5,037 nucleotides of DNA from an uncultured Lachnospiraceae bacterium (GTDB taxonomy: Bacteria > Bacillota > Clostridia > Lachnospirales > Lachnospiraceae), in contig CACZOG010000031.1 in NCBI GenBank assembly GCA_902782715.1, positions 1 through 5,037 on the forward strand, read 5' to 3'. Position numbers and translations under genes: made by a program. Under the pieces are notes generated by a model. It was not told the origin of the DNA, did not search any database, and worked only from the letters and a program-made list of their open reading frames with translations. This document shows positions 1-5,037 of this stretch, piece by piece; positions within the stretch are counted from its first letter, which is position 1; each line of letters begins with the position of its first letter.

Positions 1-264
1 ACAGGCCATTACAACGAGTGATGTTACCGCGCCGACACTGATGTCGATGCCTCCGGCTATCATTACGATGGTAAGACCGCAGGATACGATGATCAGGCTG
101 GCATTGTCGTTTAACATGTCAAACACCTGCTGGGCATGTAAGAATCCGCCCTTTAAAAGAAGCATTGCCAGCAGATACATACCTACAAAAATGCATATTG
201 TGATAGTCATTAAAAGCTGAGTATCCGTAAGCGGTTCCCTGCGAAAGTTTTTAGTCTTCTTCAT
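1..264 (-). CDS. yjfF: Second sugar ABC transporter permease, YjfF-like (partial, C-terminus off the window)
   Basis: Only the first 88 codons are present; the frame runs open through base 1. The N-terminus MKKTKNFRREPLTDTQ is basic and polar and precedes a membrane helix (about 17-37, LLMTITICIFVGMYLLAMLLL). A loop with VFDMLNDNASLIIVSCGLTIV (48-68) follows, then the family signature AGGIDISVGAVTSLVVMA (70-87). This matches the BPD_transp_2 family and especially E. coli YjfF, which has NILTDNAFLGI and GGIDLSVG at equivalent places. It would pair with the preceding permease to form a heterodimeric channel, as in the YtfT-YjfF pair. One base separates it from the upstream stop. About three quarters of a family-typical protein should lie outside the window. 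Confidence 0.88.
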   Translation of the reverse strand, partial: MKKTKNFRREPLTDTQLLMTITICIFVGMYLLAMLLLKGGFLHAQQVFDMLNDNASLIIVSCGLTIVMIAGGIDISVGAVTSLVVMAC

Positions 265-265
265 A

Positions 266-1375
266 TTACTGGGCTCCTTTCACTGATACTTTTTTGCGGT
301 TTTTCATATGCGTCATAAGCTTCTCGAATTTAGCCTTGATAACAGGTGATCCGATCACTACAAGGATGATGATGACTATTGCCTTGTAAGCTTTAACGTC
401 GGTTGAAGAAACCTTCATTGCGTAAAGTGTTATTGTAAGCATCTGGATTACATATGCTCCGATGATACTTCCGCTTATCTTGAATTTACCGCCTCCGAGT
501 GAGTTGCCTCCGATCGCAACCGCAAGGATCGTATCCATTTCAACGTCCAGAAGGAGTGTTTCGTGGTTGATGAGTCCGAGACGGCTTACTCCGATCGTTC
601 CTGCTACTGCCACGCAGAGACCGAGGATCATGAAGGATAAAAGTTTAATGAATGTGGAATTGATACCGTTAAGTCTTGCTGCGCTTCCGTTGATTCCGAC
701 GGACTGTGTAAAAAGTTCGAGGGATGTAAAATGGAAGACCAGTTTAAAGATGATCGCTACGGCGATAACTATAAGAACCGGTGTGGGAATGGGAATTCCG
801 GGGATAAAACTTCCGATACCGGAAATGATGGGTGAACTGACTGTCGGTGTTGCACCTCCGTTTATCCAGTAAGCTATCGAACGTCCGCATGTATATAGAA
901 TTAACGTCGCTATCATCGGCTGTATCTTAAATACCGAAACCAGTGTTCCGTTAAACGATGCAAAGATCACTGCAACAAGGCATGCCATAAGGAAGCCTAA
1001 AAGTACGATCGGTGCGTTTATAACGCTTGCGGATTTTAATACTTTTACAAAAGCACTTCCCGCGATCGCTGCCATGGCGCCGACCGAAATATCCTGTCCG
1101 CCGCAGGCTGCCGTAACGAGTGTCATTCCCATTGCAAGAACGGCAAGTTCGCTTGCGCCGTTAATGATACTTATAAGGTTTCCCGCAAGAACGATGTTTC
1201 CGTCATTATTGTGCTGGATGGCGATACTGAAGAATGACGGATCCCTTATAATGTTAAATACTACAAGGAGTGCAATTGCTATAACGGGGATCGTAAGCTG
1301 TCCGAGACCGCCTTTAAAGATCTTTTTAAAAAATTTCTTTATTCCAGTGAGGAAGTTTTCATTTTCATTATTCAT
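266..1375 (-). CDS. ytfT: Sugar ABC transporter permease, YtfT-like (369 aa)
   Basis: Integral membrane subunit of the CUT2 permease family (BPD_transp_2), one half of the predicted channel. A short charged N-terminus (GIKKFFKKIFKGG) precedes a first membrane helix at about 28-43. An external loop with FFSIAIQHNNDGN (48-60) corresponds to the FF...RWQDGRLYG loop of E. coli YtfT and is longer than in RbsC. Then come hydrophobic segments around 75-110, 121-141, 150-172, 199-216, 243-262, 287-300, 310-328 and 339-354. Conserved landmarks are GMTLV (83-87), CGGQDISVGA (91-100), IQPMIATL (151-158) and AIGGNSLGGG (297-306). Gln94 replaces the Ile usual in GGIDLSVG. The start overlaps the ATPase stop by 8 bp, and the stop is separated from the next permease start by one base, so the genes are surely cotranscribed. 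Substrate specificity follows the binding protein and remains unproven. Confidence 0.93.
   Translation of the reverse strand: MNNENENFLTGIKKFFKKIFKGGLGQLTIPVIAIALLVVFNIIRDPSFFSIAIQHNNDGNIVLAGNLISIINGASELAVLAMGMTLVTAACGGQDISVGAMAAIAGSAFVKVLKSASVINAPIVLLGFLMACLVAVIFASFNGTLVSVFKIQPMIATLILYTCGRSIAYWINGGATPTVSSPIISGIGSFIPGIPIPTPVLIVIAVAIIFKLVFHFTSLELFTQSVGINGSAARLNGINSTFIKLLSFMILGLCVAVAGTIGVSRLGLINHETLLLDVEMDTILAVAIGGNSLGGGKFKISGSIIGAYVIQMLTITLYAMKVSSTDVKAYKAIVIIILVVIGSPVIKAKFEKLMTHMKNRKKVSVKGAQ
274..280 (-). promoter_or_regulatory. Ribosome binding site of the second permease gene
   Basis: AAAGGAG on the minus strand, formed by the last codons of the first permease (Lys-Gly-Ala-Gln), lies 9 bases before the ATG at 264. 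It supports that start and suggests coupled translation of the two membrane subunits. Confidence 0.75.
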
Positions 1376-2876
1376 TTTTAGCCTCTCCTCCCGCAATAGT
1401 TTTCATTACCTGAGCCTGATTCAGATCCTTGCCTTTTAATTCTCCGACGATATGTCTGTCACGCATTACAATGAGTCGTGAACATGTACGAAGCATTTCT
1501 TCTACTTCGGAAGAGATAAACGTTACGCTTACTCCGTCTTCCGCAAGTTTAAGAACGAGTTTCTGGATCTCAAGTTTGGTTCCGACATCGATACCTCTCG
1601 TAGGCTCATCGAGGATAAGATAATCGGGATGCGTCAGAAGCCATCTTGCAAGAATTACTTTCTGCTGATTTCCGCCGCTCAAAGAACCGATGGGTGTTTC
1701 GCGGCTCGCTGTTTTTATATTCAAAACCTTAATGTATTCATCCGCAAAAGCTTCAGCTTCGCTGCGGCTAATCGGTTTAAAGAATCCTTTCATTACCTGT
1801 AAGGCGAGAATGATATTCTCTCTTACACTGAGTTCGGCGATTATGCCGTCCCTCTTTCTGTCTTCGGCAAGGTATCCGATTCCGTGCTTCATGGCATCGA
1901 TCGGTTTGGTGATCTTAACGGGTTCGCCTTTGATCTTTATCTCTCCGCCGTTAACCTTGTCGGCACCGAATATCGCTCTTACGCTCTCGCTTCGACCTGA
2001 ACCGAGAAGTCCGGTAAATCCGTTAACTTCGCCTTTGTGAATCTCAAAGTCGAACGGAAGCGCATCGCTTGACGAAAGACCTTTTGCTTCATAAAATACT
2101 TCTTTATTTTCAATTTCTTTTTCTTCAATTTCTCCGAGATTGCTAAGTTCATCGAGTTCCTTACCAATCATTTTTGAAACGAGTTCAACCTGAGGAAGAT
2201 CTTCAATCAAGTATTCTCCCACCAGTTCGCCGTTTCTTAAGACCGTAATACGGTCGCATACCTCATAAACCTGTTCCAGGAAATGGGTTACAAATATAAT
2301 TCCTACTCCCTGACTCTTAAGATCCCTCATAAGGTCAAAAAGCATATTAACTTCTTTGTCATCAAGTGACGATGTAGGCTCGTCAAGAATGAGAACCTTA
2401 CATTTCATATCAACCGCTCGTGCGATGGCAACCATCTGCTGAACAGCCAGTGAACAGCTTCCGAGCTGCTGTGTGCTTCTTGCGGGAATTCCGAGTTCAT
2501 CAAGCAGTTTGGCTGCAAGTTTTTCTCTTGTTCTGCGGTTTACCAGAATGCCTTCCTCACGACCGATGAACATATTCTCGGCTACAGTAAGATTAGGGCA
2601 TAATGTGATCTCCTGATACACCGTACTGATACCGTTATTCTGTGCATCCTGAGGGGAACGAATGGAAATCTTCTCGCCCTCGACGAAGATCTCTCCGCCG
2701 TCCATCTGATATACACCGGTCAATACTTTTATAAGTGTTGATTTTCCCGCACCGTTTTCTCCCATAAGTGCATGAATCTCACCTTTTCTTAAGGTGAAAT
2801 CCACATTACTTAACGCCTTCACTCCCGGAAAAAGCTTATCTATATTACGCATTTGCAGCAAGGTATTATCTTGCAT
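1368..2876 (-). CDS. ytfR: Double-domain sugar ABC transporter ATPase, YtfR-like (502 aa)
   Basis: Cytoplasmic ATPase that powers import through the two permeases; it belongs to the CUT2 (RbsA/MglA/YtfR) group with two fused nucleotide-binding domains, and about 500 residues is the usual length. Domain 1: Walker A GENGAGKST (39-47), Q-loop VYQE (87-90), an atypical signature CSLAVQQ (141-147), Walker B VLILDEP (161-167) and H-loop THF (His198). An acidic Glu/Lys-rich linker spans about 239-259. Domain 2: degenerate Walker A GLLGSGRSE (289-297, no Lys-Ser/Thr), canonical signature LSGGNQQ (399-405), Walker B LILDEP (420-425), and SSE in place of the H-loop His (455-457). This paired degeneration is normal for the group and leaves one fully canonical ATP site. 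The segment GISTVYQEITLCPNLTVAEN and the signature AVQQMVAIARAVD fit YtfR better than RbsA. The gene follows the hairpin and overlaps the first permease gene by 8 bp. Confidence 0.95.
   Translation of the reverse strand: MQDNTLLQMRNIDKLFPGVKALSNVDFTLRKGEIHALMGENGAGKSTLIKVLTGVYQMDGGEIFVEGEKISIRSPQDAQNNGISTVYQEITLCPNLTVAENMFIGREEGILVNRRTREKLAAKLLDELGIPARSTQQLGSCSLAVQQMVAIARAVDMKCKVLILDEPTSSLDDKEVNMLFDLMRDLKSQGVGIIFVTHFLEQVYEVCDRITVLRNGELVGEYLIEDLPQVELVSKMIGKELDELSNLGEIEEKEIENKEVFYEAKGLSSSDALPFDFEIHKGEVNGFTGLLGSGRSESVRAIFGADKVNGGEIKIKGEPVKITKPIDAMKHGIGYLAEDRKRDGIIAELSVRENIILALQVMKGFFKPISRSEAEAFADEYIKVLNIKTASRETPIGSLSGGNQQKVILARWLLTHPDYLILDEPTRGIDVGTKLEIQKLVLKLAEDGVSVTFISSEVEEMLRTCSRLIVMRDRHIVGELKGKDLNQAQVMKTIAGGEAKNE
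1382..1392 (-). promoter_or_regulatory. Ribosome binding site of the first permease gene
   Basis: GGGAGGAGAGG on the minus strand is a long purine-rich site within the last codons of the ATPase gene. Its AGGAG core lies 9 bases before the ATG at 1375. A TTG start at 1396 would swallow this site and is rejected. Placement inside the upstream gene suggests translational coupling. Confidence 0.75.
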
Positions 2877-2883
2877 GGCTTTT

Positions 2884-2889
2884 CCTCCC
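2884..2889 (-). promoter_or_regulatory. Ribosome binding site of the ABC ATPase gene
   Basis: GGGAGG on the minus strand lies 7 bases before the ATG at 2876. It falls inside the seven-codon extension that a TTG start at 2897 would add, so the ATG is the supported start. Its CGGGAG (2890-2885) repeats a segment in the loop-proximal part of the preceding hairpin. Confidence 0.8.
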
Positions 2890-2895
2890 GTTATC

Positions 2896-2930
2896 AAAAA
2901 CCGCAGCCGGGACTCCCGACTGCGGTTTTT
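2896..2930 (-). terminator. Terminator-like hairpin between the binding-protein and ATPase genes
   Basis: In the minus-strand transcript, AAAAACCGCAG-U-CGGG pairs with CCCG-G-CUGCGGUUUUU around a 3-base AGU loop: 16 pairs including one U-G wobble, ending in five Us. In the opposite strand that wobble becomes a C-A mismatch, so the structure is best paired in the transporter transcript. It begins 15 bases after the binding-protein stop, and the ATPase ribosome site starts 6 bases beyond its end. The likely role is partial termination and/or protection of the binding-protein mRNA 3' end, giving more lipoprotein than membrane components. That role is inferred. Confidence 0.8.
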
Positions 2931-2945
2931 GGTCTGTAAAATTTA

Positions 2946-3971
2946 TTATTCACCTAAACCATATGTATCAATATCAGCATCGGTAATTGTCTTTGCATCA
3001 AAGCCTTTTTCTTCATTAATGATTTTCTTTGTTGAAGTTGATGTCTTGCCCTGAATTAAATCACTGATGATCTGTGCCTGGAAAGGAGAACACTGTCCGT
3101 CGTAGTTCCATGCACCAGCCTTTAATTCTCTGAGTGCCCACTTGTTGCAGTCAAAGCCCATTACGATAACGTCGCCGTTTACACCATGTGTAATACCTGC
3201 TTCGTCGAGAGCTGCAACAGCACCCTTAGCCATACCGTCGTTCTCAGCGTAGATTACGTTGAAAGCATCACCGCTGTTAATAACGGATTCAACAATCTTC
3301 TTGGCTTCTGCTTCGTCCCATGTAGCTGTCTGCTGAACAACACAGTTCATCTTGCCTGCATCGAACTGAGCCTGAAGAGCACCTGTACGTCCGATCTGAG
3401 CATCAGAACCCATAGCACCCTGAATGTGGATTACATTGTATTCAGGAAGGTTCTGGCTGAGTAACCAGTTAACTGCTGTGTCGCCTTCTGCGCTCATGTC
3501 AGAAACAACTGCTGCTTCGTAAAGACCTTCGTCAACATCGATCATACGGTCGAAGAGGTAAACCTTGATTCCTGCTTCCTGAGCTTTCTTAAGAACTTCG
3601 TCCCATCCTGTTGTCTCTGCTGCAGAGATAAGAAGATAGTCAACGCCTTCTGTAATGAAGCCCTGAGCTGCCTGGAGCTGCTCGTCATTCTTAAGGCTGT
3701 AAGCTGTCTTTAACTCATAACCGTTAGCCGTTGAGAAAACTGCTTCCATATCCTTAACGTTAGCTTCACGATAACCGGATTCTGAAGGAGGGTTATTAAC
3801 AACGCCTACCTTGATGACTCCTGCCGAAGCTGTTGTAGCTGTAGCAGCTGTACCTGTGGATCCTGTGCTGCTTGTTGTTGATGTAGAACCGCCGCTTGTG
3901 CAGGCACTAAATAACAAACTTGCCATGAGTGATCCAACCAAAACCAATGAACCAAATTTTTTCTTCATCAT
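2946..3971 (-). CDS. ytfQ: Sugar-binding lipoprotein of an ABC importer, YtfQ-like (341 aa)
   Basis: Extracellular substrate-binding component that hands a monosaccharide to the permeases encoded downstream. Residues 1-24 are a lipoprotein signal: KKK at 3-5, a hydrophobic core, then LLFSAC with the lipidated Cys at 24 (Phe at -3 is less usual but tolerated). Residues 25-50 form a Ser/Thr/Gly/Ala linker that holds the domain off the membrane. The remainder is a periplasmic-binding-protein type 1 fold (Peripla_BP_4). Family motifs are SESGYR (63-68), TTGWDEVLKKAQEAG (120-134), DR (141-142), QG (184-185), GR (194-195), ENDGMAKGA (243-251) and GFD (272-274). Asp141, Arg142, Arg195, Asn244 and Asp274 sit where CUT2-family proteins contact sugar; this is by analogy. 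E. coli YtfQ has closely matching SESGWR, TGWEPVLKEA and DR segments, and binds galactofuranose. The bifidobacterial fructose-binding FruE is also related, so the ligand is not settled. The start is the ATG 11 bases after AAAGGAGG. Confidence 0.92.
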   Translation of the reverse strand: MMKKKFGSLVLVGSLMASLLFSACTSGGSTSTTSSTGSTGTAATATTASAGVIKVGVVNNPPSESGYREANVKDMEAVFSTANGYELKTAYSLKNDEQLQAAQGFITEGVDYLLISAAETTGWDEVLKKAQEAGIKVYLFDRMIDVDEGLYEAAVVSDMSAEGDTAVNWLLSQNLPEYNVIHIQGAMGSDAQIGRTGALQAQFDAGKMNCVVQQTATWDEAEAKKIVESVINSGDAFNVIYAENDGMAKGAVAALDEAGITHGVNGDVIVMGFDCNKWALRELKAGAWNYDGQCSPFQAQIISDLIQGKTSTSTKKIINEEKGFDAKTITDADIDTYGLGE

Positions 3972-3982
3972 CTTTGATTTTT

Positions 3983-3990
3983 CCTCCTTT
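3983..3990 (-). promoter_or_regulatory. Ribosome binding site of the sugar-binding lipoprotein gene
   Basis: AAAGGAGG on the minus strand lies 11 bases before the ATG at 3971 and 14 before the second ATG at 3968. The spacing favours the first ATG and rules out the upstream in-frame start near 4052, which would place this site inside the coding region and put a hydrophilic stretch ahead of the signal peptide. Confidence 0.8.
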
Positions 3991-3995
3991 ATTAT

Positions 3996-4009
3996 AGTCG
4001 TTTGCGACT
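3996..4009 (-). repeat. Short inverted repeat AGTCG-N4-CGACT in the operon leader
   Basis: A perfect 5-bp inverted repeat with a 4-base loop (CAAA on the minus strand) lies 5 bases upstream of the AAAGGAGG ribosome site of the binding-protein gene. In RNA it would be a small hairpin just ahead of the ribosome site; in DNA it could be half of a regulator site. It overlaps the second of two CAGTC copies (4017-4013 and 4010-4006). It is short enough to arise by chance. Confidence 0.3.
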
Positions 4010-4019
4010 GTTTGACTGT

Positions 4020-4048
4020 ATGATATCGCAGCGCCCTGTTAAGGTAAA
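4020..4048 (-). promoter_or_regulatory. Candidate sigma-A promoter for the transporter operon
   Basis: On the minus strand TTTACC (4048-4043, four of six matches to TTGACA) is followed by a 17-base spacer and TATCAT (4025-4020, five of six matches to TATAAT). A start near 4013 would give a leader of about 42 bases, with the ribosome site comfortably inside it. The weak -35 fits a promoter that needs an activator such as the upstream AraC-type regulator. This is pattern matching by eye. Confidence 0.4.
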
Positions 4049-4122
4049 TCAAGGTTCGTTTCGTCTTGGTTGAAAATAATATTATGTTTTTACCGATGTA
4101 TTAAAAAAAGTTAATTTTCGTT

Positions 4123-5037
4123 TTATTCAGGTTGATTTTGATACTGCATGCGGTATTCGGAAGGCGTCAGACCCGTATTTTTCTTGAAAATATAACTGAA
4201 ATAGTGCGAGTCGTTATATCCCGTTTCTTCCGCAACCTGCGAACTTCTTAAATTGGTGGTCCGAAGAAGTTCTTTTGCTTTGTTTAATCTTAAGTAAATG
4301 AGATACTCCGTAAATGTCTGTCCCGCATGCTGTGAGAACACAGTCGAAAAACGGCTCTTGCTCATATTGACCGCTTTCGCAACATCCTGAAGCATGAGAT
4401 TGGGATTGCGGTAATTCTCAGACATATAAAGTTTCGCTTCGTTTATTATGGAAGGAACTTTGGTCTCATCCGCAACTTCGCCCATTTCCCTTACGCCTAA
4501 AATGATCGCCTTATCATCCGTTCTGTCCGCAAGAAGGTGTCTTATGTGTCTCGCGCTCTTGAAACTGTTTAATATCTTCTCGGGATTATCGACGATCTCT
4601 CCGATTCCCAAATGTATTCCGCTGCACTCGGCTCTCTCGAGTTCGCTCGCAAGCGATGCGGCAAAAGCATATGCTCTCTCTTCCGCATCCTCGGCCGTAT
4701 CTCCGACTGCCAGAAGTCTGGTTCCGGTTCTGCTCGCCGATGCCTGAACTATTCCGCCGCTGCTTTCAGCAAGTGCGGCTGCTGCCTCCTGACCTTTTTC
4801 CACGGGTGAAAAAGCAGCATCAACAACAGCATAAAAAGGAGCGGGCAGGCTGCATCCCATGGAAGCGAGCTGAGTTAAAACATCATGTGCGTCCTTTTCA
4901 GAAGCCTCATCCGAGAAAAGCGATCCGACAAGCTTTTCTTTTAAAAGTCTTCCGCCCGTTTCCATTCGTGCACGAAGACTTGCTGCATGCTCTAACGTTT
5001 TTCTTTCTTCTTTTAACTGTGCGCTCACCTTATCGAG
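4123..5037 (-). CDS. Two-component response regulator, YesN/AraC type (partial, N-terminus off the window)
   Basis: The reading frame stays open to the window edge: codons for Leu-Asp-Lys-Val precede the GTG at 5028, so that GTG is probably an internal Val codon and not the start. 304 residues are visible. Residues 1-35 form a charged helical linker of the kind that follows a receiver domain in YesN-type regulators. A central region (about 65-175) ends in a GIGEIVDNPEKILNSFKSAR stretch, resembling the degenerate GGDEF-like fold in this group and in PucR/CdaR regulators. The C-terminus (about 196-300) is a typical AraC domain with two helix-turn-helix units: one around DVAKAVNMSKSRFSTVF, the other around VAEETGYNDSHYFSYIFKK followed by TGLTPSEYR. 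The receiver domain with its phospho-acceptor Asp would lie beyond 5037; this is inferred. It lies 151 bp upstream of the sugar-binding lipoprotein gene in the same direction, so it probably controls the transporter. Alternative: a stand-alone AraC regulator. Confidence 0.88.
   Translation of the reverse strand, partial: LDKVSAQLKEERKTLEHAASLRARMETGGRLLKEKLVGSLFSDEASEKDAHDVLTQLASMGCSLPAPFYAVVDAAFSPVEKGQEAAAALAESSGGIVQASASRTGTRLLAVGDTAEDAEERAYAFAASLASELERAECSGIHLGIGEIVDNPEKILNSFKSARHIRHLLADRTDDKAIILGVREMGEVADETKVPSIINEAKLYMSENYRNPNLMLQDVAKAVNMSKSRFSTVFSQHAGQTFTEYLIYLRLNKAKELLRTTNLRSSQVAEETGYNDSHYFSYIFKKNTGLTPSEYRMQYQNQPE

Larger units (their letters stand above)
3972..4122 (-). promoter_or_regulatory. 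Control region between regulator and transporter genes
   Basis: This 151-bp A+T-rich gap is the only sizeable non-coding stretch before the transporter operon. Read on the minus strand it holds a T7 run just after the regulator stop (4109-4103), a 10-bp palindrome ATAATATTAT (4076-4085), a tandem ACGAAACGAA element (4056-4065), a candidate promoter (4048-4020), two CAGTC copies and an AGTCG/CGACT inverted repeat, and then the ribosome site. No GC-rich terminator stem follows the regulator gene, so read-through from the regulator into the transporter genes is possible. Regulator binding here is inferred from position only. Confidence 0.55.

Noticed and set aside
462..872. Plus-strand open frame of 136 codons
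   Set aside because: It lies wholly antisense to the first permease, has no recognisable domain, and is explained by codon bias on the coding strand. The other plus-strand frames (for example 1074-1439, 1690-2040, 3186-3464, 4448-4747) are rejected for the same reason.
1979..2167. Minus-strand 62-codon frame rich in Lys
   Set aside because: It is an out-of-frame shadow within the ATPase gene over its Glu/Lys-rich linker, with no supporting domain.
3991..3996. Perfect TATAAT on the minus strand just upstream of the binding-protein ribosome site
   Set aside because: A start about 7 bases downstream would fall within the AAAGGAGG ribosome site itself, and no good -35 lies 16-18 bases upstream. 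The TTTACC-N17-TATCAT pair is better placed.
3972..4052. Upstream in-frame extension of the binding-protein gene beginning near 4052
   Set aside because: It would place the strong ribosome site inside the gene and add 27 polar residues before a clear lipoprotein signal peptide.
4076..4109. A+T-rich palindrome and T7 run after the regulator gene as a terminator
   Set aside because: The stems are short and contain almost no G-C pairs, and the T-run precedes the palindrome in the direction of transcription. This does not make a convincing intrinsic terminator.
3972..4122. CcpA (cre) site or riboswitch in the control region
   Set aside because: No match to the TGNAAGCGNTWNCA pattern is visible, and the likely leader of about 42 bases is too short and unstructured for a known riboswitch.

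Overview
The window is a compact sugar-uptake locus with every gene on the minus strand. It most likely comes from a Gram-positive anaerobe of the Clostridia, probably Lachnospiraceae. This placement is inference. It rests on strong AGGAGG-type ribosome sites, a lipoprotein (not periplasmic) binding protein with a Ser/Thr/Gly-rich linker, a YesN-type AraC response regulator next to the transporter, and moderate A+T content.

Layout in the direction of transcription (from 5037 down to 1): (1) the C-terminal part of a two-component response regulator with an AraC-type DNA-binding domain, 5037-4123, cut by the window edge; (2) a 151-bp control region, 4122-3972, with a plausible promoter and a short inverted repeat; (3) a sugar-binding lipoprotein, 3971-2946; (4) a 69-bp gap holding a strong terminator-like hairpin; (5) a double-domain sugar ABC ATPase, 2876-1368; (6) a first permease, 1375-266, overlapping the ATPase gene by 8 bp; (7) a second permease, starting at 264, of which only the first 88 codons are inside the window.

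The order binding protein - ATPase - permease - permease and the protein motifs match the YtfQ-YtfR-YtfT-YjfF family (galactofuranose importer of E. coli; the bifidobacterial FruEKFG fructose/ribose/xylose importer has the same layout). The lipoprotein would capture a monosaccharide outside the membrane, the two permeases would form a heterodimeric channel, and the ATPase would power import. The response regulator, probably paired with a histidine kinase beyond the right edge, is the likely transcriptional controller. The exact sugar cannot be fixed from this sequence.

The hairpin between the binding-protein gene and the ATPase gene is the most interesting non-coding element. It probably sets a high ratio of binding protein to membrane components. 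I see no mobile element, CRISPR array, RNA gene or clearly novel system; no gene-free stretch exceeds 151 bp.
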